64,000 nucleotides of DNA, from NCBI RefSeq assembly GCF_016741815.1, contig NZ_JAERRJ010000015.1, positions 62,001 to 126,000 of the forward strand, written 5' to 3'. The notes below the pieces were generated by a model. The model saw nothing but the letters and a program-made list of their open reading frames with translations, did no database searches and was not told the DNA's origin. Position 1 is the first letter of the stretch, and every line of letters starts with the position of its first letter. The position numbers and the translations under genes were made by a program. This document shows, piece by piece, positions 7,249-16,036 of the stretch. Origin of the DNA: Nocardia acididurans. Its GTDB lineage: Bacteria > Actinomycetota > Actinomycetes > Mycobacteriales > Mycobacteriaceae.

Positions 7249-10200
7249 GTGGCCGAAAGGACGGGTTTGCTACAGCTGAGGCTGCTCGATGGGGTGGAGT
7301 TGATTCTCGACGGGCGAGTGCGGGTGTTGGGGCCGCCGCAGCGGCGGGGGGTGCTGGCGGTGCTGGCTGTGCGGCGGGGGCAGTGGGTTTCGGGGGCGGC
7401 GCTGGTGGATGCGCTGTATGAGGGGGCTCGGGTTCCGTCGAGTGGGACCGGGGTGGTGCAGACGCATATTTCGGCGTTGCGGCGGGTGTTGGAGCCTGAT
7501 CGGGCGCCTCGGGCGACGCCGACCGTGCTGTTGTCGGGGCACGGGGGGTATCAGCTGCGTGTCACGGATGAGCAGGTGGATGTGGGGGTCTTCGACAGGT
7601 TGGTCGCGGCGGCCGGTGACGCCGGTGCGGCGGGGGATTGGGGGCGGGCCGAGCTGCTGTATGCCGAGGCGCTCGCGTTGTATTCGGGGGAACCGCTGGC
7701 GGGGATTCCAGGGCCGTGGGCGGAGCAGCAGCGGATGGTGCTGGCGGAGCGACGGCTCGCGGTGGTGGAGGACAGTCTCGAGATCGCGGTGCGGCACGGG
7801 CGGGCGGCGCAGACGATCGACACGCTGCGCATGCTCACCGCGGAACATCCACTGCGGGAACGACTTCGGGCCTTGCTGATGCGGGCGCTGGCGGATCGGG
7901 GACGACGATCGGAGGCGCTCGCGGTATATCGCGATACGCGTCGGCTGCTGGTCGACGAGCTCGGTGTCGAGCCGGGGGCGGAATTGCGCCGTGTGCACGA
8001 GCGGATTCTCGAAGGCTGGGAGCCTGCTCCCGTGTCGCCGGCGGATGAGCCCGCACCGGAGTGGGATTCGGAACCGATTCGCCTGCTCGATCGCGAGCGG
8101 GAACTCTCCGATCTGGATACCTGGGTGCGGCGGGCGGGGAGCGGGCGCGGTGGACTGATCCTGATCACCGGTCGCTCGGGATACGGAAAGACCTGTCTGC
8201 TGGACGAATTCGCGCGCCGGTATCCCCGATCGGTGCGGATCGATCTGCTGCCGGGTGACGACCTCGCGGCCGAAATGCTGCGGCAACTCGGTGGGGCTTC
8301 GGAAGTGGAAGGGGACGAGCGCGCCGACGATCATGCGATGGCGGCGCGGCTGCGCACCGCTATCGCACAGCGCACGGCCGCCCCGGCACGCGGCGCGGAC
8401 GCCACTGCCGACGCACAGGGCTCGGCCGACCAGCCGTTGCTGGTGCTGATCGACAATGCCGCCGAGATGGACGACCGGTCGGCGAAGGTGCTGGCCGCCA
8501 TTACGCCGGGGCTGCGGCGCAGCCGTGCGCTGGTTGTCATGACCCTCGATGAAAGGTCGTGGGATCAGCGGGTTCTCGATCTGCACGCCAGTTTGGAGCC
8601 GCTTGCCGTGGAGATCCTGCGGCCGCGGCGGTTGAGCCCGGCGGGGATTGCCGAGCTGTTCCGGGAGCGCACCGGCGTGGCATGTCCGGCGGAGCTGGCC
8701 ACCCGGATTCAGTGGGCCGCGGGTGAGATTCCGATGCTGGTGGATGCGCTGATCTCGGATCTGGCGGATCGGGAGGATCCCACACGGATACCGGACCGCA
8801 TGCTGGATGGCCGGTACTCGCGCGCCATCACGCGACTGCTGCAATGGTTTTCGGCGGATGGGGCCGTGATGATGCGGGCGCTGTCCGTATTGCAGGAGTT
8901 CGAACCCGGCATCGCGACCCTTGCGGCGGCGGCGGACGAGGCGCCGGGGGTGACTCGGCAGCGCTGTGAATTACTCGCTGACGCAGGGATACTCGCCTCG
9001 GCGGATCCGCCTGCCGTGCGGCATCCCCTGATCGCCAACACGATTCATCGGCTGAGCGGCCGGGAGGAATCGGCGCGGTTCTGCACGGCGGCCGCCGAAC
9101 ACGAGCGCCGCGTGGGCTTTCCGGCCCGCCGTGTCGCACGCTACCTGCGTGAGCTGTGCGGGCCGCGATACGCCCGCTGGACCGTGGTGCTCGTCGACGC
9201 CGCCGAGGAAGCCCTGCGGGACTGCGTGATCGTCGAGGCCGTGCGCTGGCTCGAACTGGCATTGCATATCTGTGGCCCCGAGGAACGTGACGATCTGCTC
9301 GTCCGGCTCGGCCAACTGGAGTTGTGGACCAACCCGGCGGCGGCCCGCGCACGCCTGGACGAGGCCCTGCGCGGTCAGCGGGCGCGCGGCGTGAATCCGA
9401 CCGCGGCGGTGCCGCTGGCCTGGACCATGGCCATGCGTCGCGAAGCCACTGCCGCCATACCCCTGCTGCACACCGTCATCGCCGAAACCGAAGCGCGCGA
9501 CCGCAGATCGGCCGACAACGTGCGCGCCTCGCTGTGGATGGTCGCCGCCCTCACCGCCCAGACCTGGAACGACCTCATCGCGGACCTGTCAGCCGGGATC
9601 AGCCGCGAACTCGATACGCGTCCGCCCGACGGTGCCGGGGGTGAGCTCGACACGGGCATGCCCGACGGTGCCGGGAGTGAGCGCGACACGGGCATGCCCG
9701 ACGGTGACGGGAGCGAGCTCGTCTCGGATCCGCGTGCTCGGGCCGCGCGTGACGACATCACCGCGGCCATGCTCACCTGGGCCGATGCGTTCGGCGTGCG
9801 CATCGATGCGCGTACCGCGCTGGAGCGGCTGACGCCCGGCGCCGGTGCGCCCGCCCTGCCGCGGCCGCTGATCGGGATGCAGGCGCATCTGGCCATGTGG
9901 GGCGGTGATCTCGGTACGGCGTTGCGGCTCACGGAATTACGCGCGGATCAGCATTTCGGCGCGATCGACACCTATCGCGCCATTCTGCGGTCGGAGGTCA
10001 TGCTGCGCAGTGGCGCCTATCGGGATGTGCTGGCGGAGCTGGGGCCGGTGCTGGGCGATATCGACGACGCGTTGATCGTGCCGCCCGCGACCGTGGCCGC
10101 GCAGTACGCCCACGCCCTGCTGTGCCTCGGCCGGGTCGCCGAAGCCGAGCAGTGGCTGGACCGCCGCACCGCCGATGCCAATCCCGAGACCTGGGAATGG

Positions 10201-10707
10201 ACTGTGGCGCTGCATATTCGAGCGCTGGTGTGCGCCGAGCGGGGCGATGTGCGCAAAGCCCTCGGTCATTTCCTGGAGGTGGGGCGGCGGGTCGGCGCGG
10301 TCGGAATCGCCAACCCCGCGCATATTCCGTGGCGCTCCTCCGCGGCGATCCAACTGCTGTGCATCGGTGAGCGTGCCCGTGCCCATGAACTCGTGTCGGA
10401 GGAGTTGGCGCTGGCCCACCGCTGGAACACGCCTGCCACCATCGGCCGCGCCATGCGGGTGCTGGCGGCGGCCGCACCCGGCGGACCCGATGCGGCGCTG
10501 CTGGAACGTGCTGTCGCGCTTCTCCATACGCAGGACAGTCCGGTCGAACTGATTCCGGCGCTGCTGGACCTGGCGCGACTGCACAGTCGCGCCGGAAACC
10601 CGGACCGGGCCCGCCCACTCCTCGACGAGGCGCGCACCCTCGCCGAACCCATCGGCGCCGCACGCCATCTCGCCGAGATCGACGCGCTGCTAGCGGGCAC
10701 CTCGTAG
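7249..10707 (+). CDS. SARP/AfsR-type transcriptional regulator with BTAD and ATPase domains
   Basis: 1,152 aa from GTG 7249. Residues 1-95 are an OmpR-like winged helix (LLDGVELILDGRVRVLGPPQRR, ending QTHISALRRVLEP). Residues 100-255 are the bacterial transcriptional activation domain, including GDWGRAELLYAEALALYSGEPL and AVYRDTRRLLVDELGVEPGAEL. A STAND-type NTPase follows with Walker A GRSGYGKT at about residue 307 and LLVLIDNAAEMDDRS as Walker B. The remaining 600 residues are helical and TPR-like. This is the architecture of large cluster-situated activators such as AfsR. It faces the hydrolase-GMC-aldehyde dehydrogenase-catalase operon tail to tail, and a SARP-like direct repeat lies in front of that operon. 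Confidence 0.92.
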   Translation: MAERTGLLQLRLLDGVELILDGRVRVLGPPQRRGVLAVLAVRRGQWVSGAALVDALYEGARVPSSGTGVVQTHISALRRVLEPDRAPRATPTVLLSGHGGYQLRVTDEQVDVGVFDRLVAAAGDAGAAGDWGRAELLYAEALALYSGEPLAGIPGPWAEQQRMVLAERRLAVVEDSLEIAVRHGRAAQTIDTLRMLTAEHPLRERLRALLMRALADRGRRSEALAVYRDTRRLLVDELGVEPGAELRRVHERILEGWEPAPVSPADEPAPEWDSEPIRLLDRERELSDLDTWVRRAGSGRGGLILITGRSGYGKTCLLDEFARRYPRSVRIDLLPGDDLAAEMLRQLGGASEVEGDERADDHAMAARLRTAIAQRTAAPARGADATADAQGSADQPLLVLIDNAAEMDDRSAKVLAAITPGLRRSRALVVMTLDERSWDQRVLDLHASLEPLAVEILRPRRLSPAGIAELFRERTGVACPAELATRIQWAAGEIPMLVDALISDLADREDPTRIPDRMLDGRYSRAITRLLQWFSADGAVMMRALSVLQEFEPGIATLAAAADEAPGVTRQRCELLADAGILASADPPAVRHPLIANTIHRLSGREESARFCTAAAEHERRVGFPARRVARYLRELCGPRYARWTVVLVDAAEEALRDCVIVEAVRWLELALHICGPEERDDLLVRLGQLELWTNPAAARARLDEALRGQRARGVNPTAAVPLAWTMAMRREATAAIPLLHTVIAETEARDRRSADNVRASLWMVAALTAQTWNDLIADLSAGISRELDTRPPDGAGGELDTGMPDGAGSERDTGMPDGDGSELVSDPRARAARDDITAAMLTWADAFGVRIDARTALERLTPGAGAPALPRPLIGMQAHLAMWGGDLGTALRLTELRADQHFGAIDTYRAILRSEVMLRSGAYRDVLAELGPVLGDIDDALIVPPATVAAQYAHALLCLGRVAEAEQWLDRRTADANPETWEWTVALHIRALVCAERGDVRKALGHFLEVGRRVGAVGIANPAHIPWRSSAAIQLLCIGERARAHELVSEELALAHRWNTPATIGRAMRVLAAAAPGGPDAALLERAVALLHTQDSPVELIPALLDLARLHSRAGNPDRARPLLDEARTLAEPIGAARHLAEIDALLAGTS
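9607..9714 (+). repeat. In-frame 36-bp minisatellite in the SARP gene
   Basis: Three tandem 36-nt units encode ELDTRPPDGAGG, ELDTGMPDGAGS and ERDTGMPDGDGS, followed by a degenerate start of a fourth (ELVSDP). The length is a multiple of three, so copy-number changes would keep the frame. It lies in the C-terminal helical region, probably as an exposed loop. Confidence 0.85.
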
Positions 10708-10746
10708 CGCGGCCTCGGTGATCACCTCGGCGATCGCGATGGTCAT
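10690..10746 (-). pseudogene. 18-codon ORF coupled to the catalase-like gene, probable truncated gene
   Basis: The catalase-like gene ends in ATGA, with a new ATG at 10746 preceded by GGAGAAACC. The reading frame MTIAIAEVITEAALRGAR then stops inside the 3' end of the convergent SARP gene. A translationally coupled start leading to only 18 codons suggests the 5' remnant of a former operon member whose remainder was deleted. It could also be a genuine short peptide or chance. Confidence 0.35.
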
Positions 10747-11690
10747 GGTTTCTCCTGGCTCGGGGAGTTCGAGGGAATGGGTGGGTGCTCCTGTGCCGCA
10801 GGGGGATCTACTCCCGCGGCAGCGCGGCGCCGGGTACGGGCCGCCCGATACGCCGTCGACCGATCGGCGGCGAGCTGATCCCGTGGTGCGGTGATGCCCG
10901 CTGCCAAGCGGAGCGGATCGAAGTCCAGATCCTCATCCCCGGTACAGGTTTCGAGCATCAATGTGCCGAGCGCCACCAGGTGTGGCGGATCGGCCCACCG
11001 CGCGGTGGGATCGTGCAGCGCGTCCCCGATTCGGGGCAGCCGTGCGTGGAGTGTCAGCCTGGCCGGGAGCCGGTCCGCCAGGCCGGCGGTCAGATAGTCC
11101 GGTGGCAGGAGCGCCGCATCGCCGGGATCCAGCCGTTCTTCGAGCACGTCGGGATGCCATTCGAATCGGACCCATGTTGTTACGCCGTCGGGTGCGGTCA
11201 TACCGAAGGCGTGCACCGCGTGGTACCGCTGGCCGAGATAGCCGGCCGGTGGTCCTTCCGCCGAAGCATCCAGCGCCGCAGCAGATTCCGGATGGCGTCG
11301 CCGGAAGGCAGCCAGCGCCTCCGGATGCTCGGCGCCGGACGCGGGCGTGACCGCGGTCAGGAACTCGAGCATGTGCGCCCCGGTCCGCACGAAGAACACC
11401 GGCAGCGTGAAGGCGATCAAATCGGTGGGCTCCGCGCCCGCGGGCCGGAATCGCACCGACAGGCCCTGATCCCCGGTGCCGGCATCGTGGGTATGCCCCC
11501 GGGTGCCGGAAAAGCGCGCGGTGACAGGAATACTCGCGCCGGAGAACACCGCCGCCGTGCTGAACGACGCCGCGCTCTCGCTCCCGCGAAAGGTCCCCGT
11601 CAGCGTGGCACCGCGATGATGCAGCAGACGCTGCCCCGGTGGTGCGGGCACGATCGCCGCGAGCCGGTCGCCGATATCGACAGGTGTCAC
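10743..11690 (-). CDS. Catalase-family (SrpA-like) heme protein
   Basis: 315 aa, the size of minimal SrpA-type catalase-fold proteins. Visible landmarks: the distal-His region HHRGATLTGTFRGS, the strand GDQGLSVRFRP, LPVFFVRTG, and a C-terminal FDPLRLAAGI...RSTAYRAARTRRR containing the Tyr expected to ligate heme. In canonical catalases an Asn stands just before T-P-x-FF (NNTPVFF); here the segment reads AFTLPVFF, so the distal Asn appears to be Thr, which could favour peroxidase chemistry. The GTG start overlaps the preceding small membrane gene by 4 nt (GTGA). In context it may remove H2O2 made by the GMC oxidoreductase. Confidence 0.82.
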   Translation of the reverse strand: MTPVDIGDRLAAIVPAPPGQRLLHHRGATLTGTFRGSESAASFSTAAVFSGASIPVTARFSGTRGHTHDAGTGDQGLSVRFRPAGAEPTDLIAFTLPVFFVRTGAHMLEFLTAVTPASGAEHPEALAAFRRRHPESAAALDASAEGPPAGYLGQRYHAVHAFGMTAPDGVTTWVRFEWHPDVLEERLDPGDAALLPPDYLTAGLADRLPARLTLHARLPRIGDALHDPTARWADPPHLVALGTLMLETCTGDEDLDFDPLRLAAGITAPRDQLAADRSTAYRAARTRRRAAAGVDPPAAQEHPPIPSNSPSQEKP

Positions 11691-11947
11691 GGCGTGCGCT
11701 CACCTACTCGCGTAGCCGGATGCAGCCAGCGGAACAGAATCCTGTTCCACACCGGAATGGCGACGAAAGTCATTGCCGCACTGAACAGCACGGTGAACAC
11801 CAGGGTGCGCACCAGCAGCGGCGCGGACAGCAGCAGCGGCCCGAGCACACCATTGCCCGCCAGCGAGATGGGGAAGATCGCGAGCCCGGACACCACCGCC
11901 TGCTTCCACAGCGGTGGCGCCGGCTCCCGCGCTGCGCCGATCCTCAT
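11687..11947 (-). CDS. Small two-helix membrane protein
   Basis: 86 aa. Two hydrophobic segments are clear, VVSGLAIFPISLAGNGVLGPLLL and VRTLVFTVLFSAAMTFVAIPVW, with a basic C-terminus. I do not recognise the family; such short proteins resemble the membrane tail found on some antibiotic-biosynthesis monooxygenase-type proteins. Its ATG overlaps the aldehyde dehydrogenase stop (ATGA) and its stop overlaps the GTG of the catalase-like gene, so it is a full operon member. It may anchor or assist the neighbouring oxidases. Confidence 0.72.
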   Translation of the reverse strand: MRIGAAREPAPPLWKQAVVSGLAIFPISLAGNGVLGPLLLSAPLLVRTLVFTVLFSAAMTFVAIPVWNRILFRWLHPATRVGERTP

Positions 11948-13422
11948 GCACCACGGGGTGACGCGTGGACCATATGCTTGATCTCCTGGAACTCGCCCAG
12001 TCCGCGCAGTCCGTTCAACCGTCCCAGGCCGCTCTGTTTGAACCCGCCCTCCTCGAACTGGTCGACCACCACCGCCCAGGTGTTGGTCCACACGGTGCCC
12101 GCCTGGAGTTCCCGGCCGACTCGCAGCGGGCGGTCCACGTCACGGGTCCAGATGCTCGCCGCCAGACCGTATTCGGTGGCATTGGCGCGCTCGATCGCGT
12201 CGGCTTCGGTGGTGAACACCTCGAAGGTCGCGACCGGACCGAACACCTCCCGCTGCACGATCGGCGACGCGAGGTCGGTGACCTCCACGAGGCTGGGCCG
12301 GTAGTAGGCGTCGACGGCCCCGGCCTCCGGATTGACGAGACCGCCGCGTTCGACGATGGTGGCGTACGCCCCGGCGTCGGCGACCATCCGATCCACCCGT
12401 TCCGCATTGGCGCGATCGATCATCGGCCCCATCTCGCTGGCGGGATCGTCACCGGGCCCGACCTGTACGGCGGCAAGGGATTTCGCCATCCGCTCGCGCA
12501 GTTCGTCCGCGATACCGCGTTGCGCGAGAATCCGGCTGCCGGTCATGCAGAACTGGCCGGTGAAGGTGGTGATCGCCTTGGTCAGCACCGGCACGACCGC
12601 GTCCAGATCGGCATCGTCGAAGACGATCATCGGGCTCTTGCCGCCCAGTTCCAGCGACAGCGGCTTCAGCGTCGGCGCGGCGTTCGCCATGATGACGCGG
12701 CCCACCGCGGTGCTGCCGGTATAGCTGACCACATCCACCTCCGGCGACGAAACCAGCAGTGGCGCACCGCTGTTGCCGGATTCGGTGAAGCAGTTCATCA
12801 CTCCGGCGGGCAGGCTCGTGGTGGCGGCGATGATCTCGTACAGCAGCCCGTTGACCAGCCCGGTCTGTCCGGGCAGTTTCAAGACCACGGTGCAGCCCGC
12901 GGCCAGCGCCGGGGCGAAGGACCGCACCGCCAGCACCACCGGCGAATTCCACGGCGCGATGACCGCGGCGACCCCGGCGGGTTCGGTGAGGGTGGTGGAG
13001 TACAGGCCCGGCTTCACCTCGGCGGCCCGCCCGGTCTCGGTGAGGGCGAGCGCACCGTAGTAGCGCAGCTTCGGAATCGTCAGGTCGATCTCGAATGCCG
13101 CTTCGGCCAGGATCTTTCCGTTCTCCCGGGCCAGCAGGGTGACGAGTTCGTCGCGGCGTTCGGCCATACGATCGGCCATCTCGAACAGGGCGCGGGCCCG
13201 CAACTCTCGGTCCCGGGACCACGCGGTGGCGGCGAACGCCCGGCGCGCGGCCGAAATGGCCGCGGCGGCTTCGGTTTCCCCGCCGTCGGCGAAGGTGCCC
13301 AGAGCGGTGCCGGTGGCCGGACTGTAGGAGGTGCGCACCGGGCCGCCGTCGGTCCACAGACCGTCGATGTAGTTGCGGGCGTGCGGTTGCGTCGATCCGG
13401 GCGACGCGGAGGAGTGAATCAT
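11944..13422 (-). CDS. Aldehyde dehydrogenase family protein
   Basis: 492 aa, full length. Oxidises an aldehyde to an acid with NAD(P)+. The PWNSP motif of the cofactor-binding region (VIAPWNSPVV), the Gly motif YTGSTAVG, the general-base Glu in LSLELGGKSP and the catalytic Cys in FTGQFCMTGSR are all present. The motif pattern resembles betaine-aldehyde/short-chain aldehyde dehydrogenases. It follows the GMC oxidoreductase by 34 bases and overlaps the next gene, so an alcohol-to-aldehyde-to-acid sequence is likely. Confidence 0.93.
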   Translation of the reverse strand: MIHSSASPGSTQPHARNYIDGLWTDGGPVRTSYSPATGTALGTFADGGETEAAAAISAARRAFAATAWSRDRELRARALFEMADRMAERRDELVTLLARENGKILAEAAFEIDLTIPKLRYYGALALTETGRAAEVKPGLYSTTLTEPAGVAAVIAPWNSPVVLAVRSFAPALAAGCTVVLKLPGQTGLVNGLLYEIIAATTSLPAGVMNCFTESGNSGAPLLVSSPEVDVVSYTGSTAVGRVIMANAAPTLKPLSLELGGKSPMIVFDDADLDAVVPVLTKAITTFTGQFCMTGSRILAQRGIADELRERMAKSLAAVQVGPGDDPASEMGPMIDRANAERVDRMVADAGAYATIVERGGLVNPEAGAVDAYYRPSLVEVTDLASPIVQREVFGPVATFEVFTTEADAIERANATEYGLAASIWTRDVDRPLRVGRELQAGTVWTNTWAVVVDQFEEGGFKQSGLGRLNGLRGLGEFQEIKHMVHASPRGA

Positions 13423-13456
13423 CGAGAATGCCTTAGCTGCTCAGTATTTCGGATCG

Positions 13457-14962
13457 TCAGAGTTCGGCCGCGATATGTTCGGCGGCCATGATGACGGTGG
13501 CGTTGGTGGCCGCGCACACCGCGTCCGGCAGGATCGACGCGTCCACCACCCGCAGGCCGGTCAGCCCGCGCACCGCGCCGAGCCGGTCCACGACCGCGGC
13601 CGGATCGTCGTCCGCGCCCATGGGGACGGTCGAGGTCGGGTGATGGTAGGTGTCGAGCGTGGCCCGCACGGAGGCGTCGATGTCGCCGGGCAGGTCGCTG
13701 CCCGGCGACATTTCGTGGGCGACGAATTCGCCCAGCGGACCGTGGCTTCCGATCCTGCGGCTCAGGGTCACGCCCTCGACCAGCCGCCGCCGGTCGGCGG
13801 GATCGGCCAGGAAGTTCGGGTCGATGCGCGGCGCGGTGTGCGGGTCCCGGTCGGTGAGGGTCAGCGACCCGCACGACAGTGGCCGGGTGAGGGCCACCGC
13901 GAGCACGTACGCCGCGCCGGTCGGGCTCAGGTGCTGGTCGATCAGGTGCGTGGCGGTGATGTGCAGATCCAGTTCGCCGGGCGCGGCCTCGGAGCTCGCG
14001 GTCCACACCTTGGCCCCGATCACCGGCTCACCCGCGCCGAGGCGATCGGCGTGCGCGGCATAGGCGTTGTAGTAGAAGGGATGGTCGTAGAGGGTGCGCC
14101 CGACGGGCAGGTCGGCCACCACCGGAATCCCCAGTGCCCGTGTCCGATCCGCCGGACCGACACCGGAGCGCAGCAGGATCGCGGCACTGCCGAAAGTGCC
14201 CGCGCACAGCACGATCTCCCCGGCGGTGATCAGTTCCCCGTCGGCGGTGCGCACTCCGATCGCGCGGGTTCCGTTGTCGCCGAACTCGACTCGATCCACC
14301 AGTACGTTACCGCGCAGGCTCAGATTCGCGCGCTCGCGCACATCGGCGGTCAGATACGCCAAACCGGTGTTGACCCGGACCCCGTCGACCACGTTCATCG
14401 GATACGGTCCGACGCCGTAGGGCTGCGGCCCGTTGAAATCCTCGGTCGCCGGAATCCCGCATGCCACAGCGGAATCCACGAACGCCCGCTGCATCGGGCT
14501 GAGCTCGTCCCGGGTGAGCTGCCGCACTGGCAGCGGTCCGCCGCGCCCGTGCCATTCGTCGGCGCCCGCACTCGTGTTCTCGAGTTTCCGGAAGCTGGGC
14601 AGCACCTCGGGAAAGGACCAGCCCTTCAGCCCGCGTGCGGTCCACCGGTCGAAATCCGCGGGCAAGGCGCGTACCAGCACCGAGCCGTTGACGGCGGAAC
14701 TGCCGCCCAGCACCTTGCCTCGATACAGCGCGATGGGATGGCCGACGAAGCCGGGTTCGGAGGCGTACCCCCAGTCGTGCCCGGTGTATCCGCCCAGCAC
14801 GCTGCTGGACGCCACCGCGGCGGGATAGCCGTCCACGGGGTAGACGGGCCCGGCCTCCAGCAGCAGTACGCGCCGGTCCGGGTTCTCGCTCGAGCGCGCG
14901 GCCAGCACCGCGCCGGCCGAGCCGCCGCCGACGATCAGCACGTCGGCGATGGGTTCGGTCAT
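13457..14962 (-). CDS. GMC family FAD-dependent oxidoreductase
   Basis: 501 aa. FAD-binding motif VLIVGGGSAGAVLAAR at residues 9-24 with EAGP; GMC signature 1 is KVLGGSSAVNGSVLVR, and GMC signature 2 is CAGTFGSAAILLRSGVGP. The C-terminal substrate-domain motif is HPTSTVPMG, with the catalytic His, followed by VVDASILPD and ATNATVIMAAEHIA. This is the choline dehydrogenase/alcohol oxidase group. It is second in the minus-strand operon after the lipoprotein hydrolase and ahead of aldehyde dehydrogenase. If it uses oxygen, H2O2 would be a product, which fits the catalase-like gene downstream. Confidence 0.93.
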   Translation of the reverse strand: MTEPIADVLIVGGGSAGAVLAARSSENPDRRVLLLEAGPVYPVDGYPAAVASSSVLGGYTGHDWGYASEPGFVGHPIALYRGKVLGGSSAVNGSVLVRALPADFDRWTARGLKGWSFPEVLPSFRKLENTSAGADEWHGRGGPLPVRQLTRDELSPMQRAFVDSAVACGIPATEDFNGPQPYGVGPYPMNVVDGVRVNTGLAYLTADVRERANLSLRGNVLVDRVEFGDNGTRAIGVRTADGELITAGEIVLCAGTFGSAAILLRSGVGPADRTRALGIPVVADLPVGRTLYDHPFYYNAYAAHADRLGAGEPVIGAKVWTASSEAAPGELDLHITATHLIDQHLSPTGAAYVLAVALTRPLSCGSLTLTDRDPHTAPRIDPNFLADPADRRRLVEGVTLSRRIGSHGPLGEFVAHEMSPGSDLPGDIDASVRATLDTYHHPTSTVPMGADDDPAAVVDRLGAVRGLTGLRVVDASILPDAVCAATNATVIMAAEHIAAEL

Positions 14963-14995
14963 GGTCGGATCATTTCCTTCCGAGTCGACGGCGGG

Positions 14996-15841
14996 TCAGC
15001 GCAGTGTGCCCGCGGCCTGATCGATGACCGTGACGACCGTCTCGGGATGGGAGACGGCGATGGCGTGGCTGCCCGCGTGCTCGGTGACGGTGGCCTTCGC
15101 GCGCGCGGCCATCTCCCGCTGTCCGGCCGGCGGGATCATCCGGTCATCGGCGGCCACCAGGTACCAGGACGGCAGGGTGCGCCAGGCGGGTGCGCCGGTC
15201 GTCTCGGTGAACGCCGCCACCGAGATGGGCCGCTGACCCGCCGCGAGCACGGCCGCCCGCACCGGCGGCACATCCTGGGCGAAGTACTCCGGGAACTTGG
15301 CGGTATCGATGACGAGCTCTGGTGCCGGGCTGCCCGGAACCGTCTGCGGGAGAGTGATTTTCGTGGCCGGTCCGCCGAAACGGCCGTCCAGTTCGCCCAG
15401 CGACTCACCCTGGTCCGGGGCGAAGGCGGCCACGTACACCAGACCCGCCGCCTTGGGCGATCCCGCCGCCGCATTGGTGATGACCGCGCCGCCGTAGGAG
15501 TGGCCGACCAGCAGCGTCTTGCCGGGCATGGCATCGAGAATGCCGCGAATGTAGGCGCTGTCGTACTCCAGCCCGCGCAGCGGCACCGCCGCCGTGGTGA
15601 CCCGGAATCCCTTGCGCTGCAACTGCTCCACGACGCCGCCCCAGCTGCTGCCGTCGGCGAACGCACCGTGCACCAGCAGCACCGCGGGCTTGTCCGGATC
15701 GGGCTGCGGCACCGTGGTGGGCTGCGCGGCAGGCGATTCGGAGGACCCCGACGAGCAGGCCGCCGCGGCCAGGCTCAGGGTGAGCGCGCTCAGCAGCGCC
15801 AGCGTGCGGGTGGAACGCCGGAATCCGTTGGTGAAACCCAT
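14996..15841 (-). CDS. Alpha/beta hydrolase lipoprotein
   Basis: 281 aa from ATG 15841, which has GAGAGG ten bases upstream; a longer upstream frame is discarded. The N-terminus is a lipoprotein signal (RRSTRTLALLSALTLSLAAAAC) with lipobox LAAAAC, so the enzyme should be tethered outside the membrane. The nucleophile elbow is GHSYGG, with LVHGAFADGSSW as the oxyanion region and the His in AGSHAIAVSHPE. The family resembles small esterases of the EstC/salicylate-esterase type. It is the first gene of the operon that continues with the GMC oxidoreductase 33 bases downstream. Confidence 0.9.
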   Translation of the reverse strand: MGFTNGFRRSTRTLALLSALTLSLAAAACSSGSSESPAAQPTTVPQPDPDKPAVLLVHGAFADGSSWGGVVEQLQRKGFRVTTAAVPLRGLEYDSAYIRGILDAMPGKTLLVGHSYGGAVITNAAAGSPKAAGLVYVAAFAPDQGESLGELDGRFGGPATKITLPQTVPGSPAPELVIDTAKFPEYFAQDVPPVRAAVLAAGQRPISVAAFTETTGAPAWRTLPSWYLVAADDRMIPPAGQREMAARAKATVTEHAGSHAIAVSHPETVVTVIDQAAGTLR

Positions 15842-15985
15842 TATTGGTGTACCTCTCTGGCTCTCGGGAATGAGAACGGTCTCGACCGTGCCGCCCGCGG
15901 CGACATCGGCGGTGACCTCGAGGCTCACAGCGCGGCCCGCCCGAGCGCGAGGCCCACGATGATGAAGTCCTGTGTCACGGACGCA

Positions 15986-16017
15986 ACTGTGGGCGAGCCG
16001 ACTCAAAACGGACTCAA
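15986..16017 (-). promoter_or_regulatory. SARP-like direct-repeat promoter of the hydrolase-GMC-catalase operon
   Basis: On the minus strand, TTGAGTC occurs at 16017-16011 and again at 16006-16000, exactly 11 bp apart. Eight bases after the second copy stands CACAGT (15991-15986), a weak -10. Heptamer repeats at 11-bp period placed 8 bp before the -10 are the known binding geometry of SARP activators. The hydrolase start is about 145 bases downstream. The SARP gene at 7249-10707 is the obvious candidate activator. Confidence 0.5.
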
Positions 16018-16036
16018 CGTTTTCCCAATCCGCAGG

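Noticed and set aside
11018..15000. Long plus-strand frames opposite the aldehyde dehydrogenase and GMC genes
   Set aside because: Antisense shadows; the minus-strand genes have full motif sets.
15842..15990. Possible 17-codon leader peptide (VTQDFIIVGLALGRAAL) before the lipoprotein hydrolase
   Set aside because: It starts with GTG near the predicted transcription start, but has no ribosome binding site and no run of regulatory codons; too short to support.
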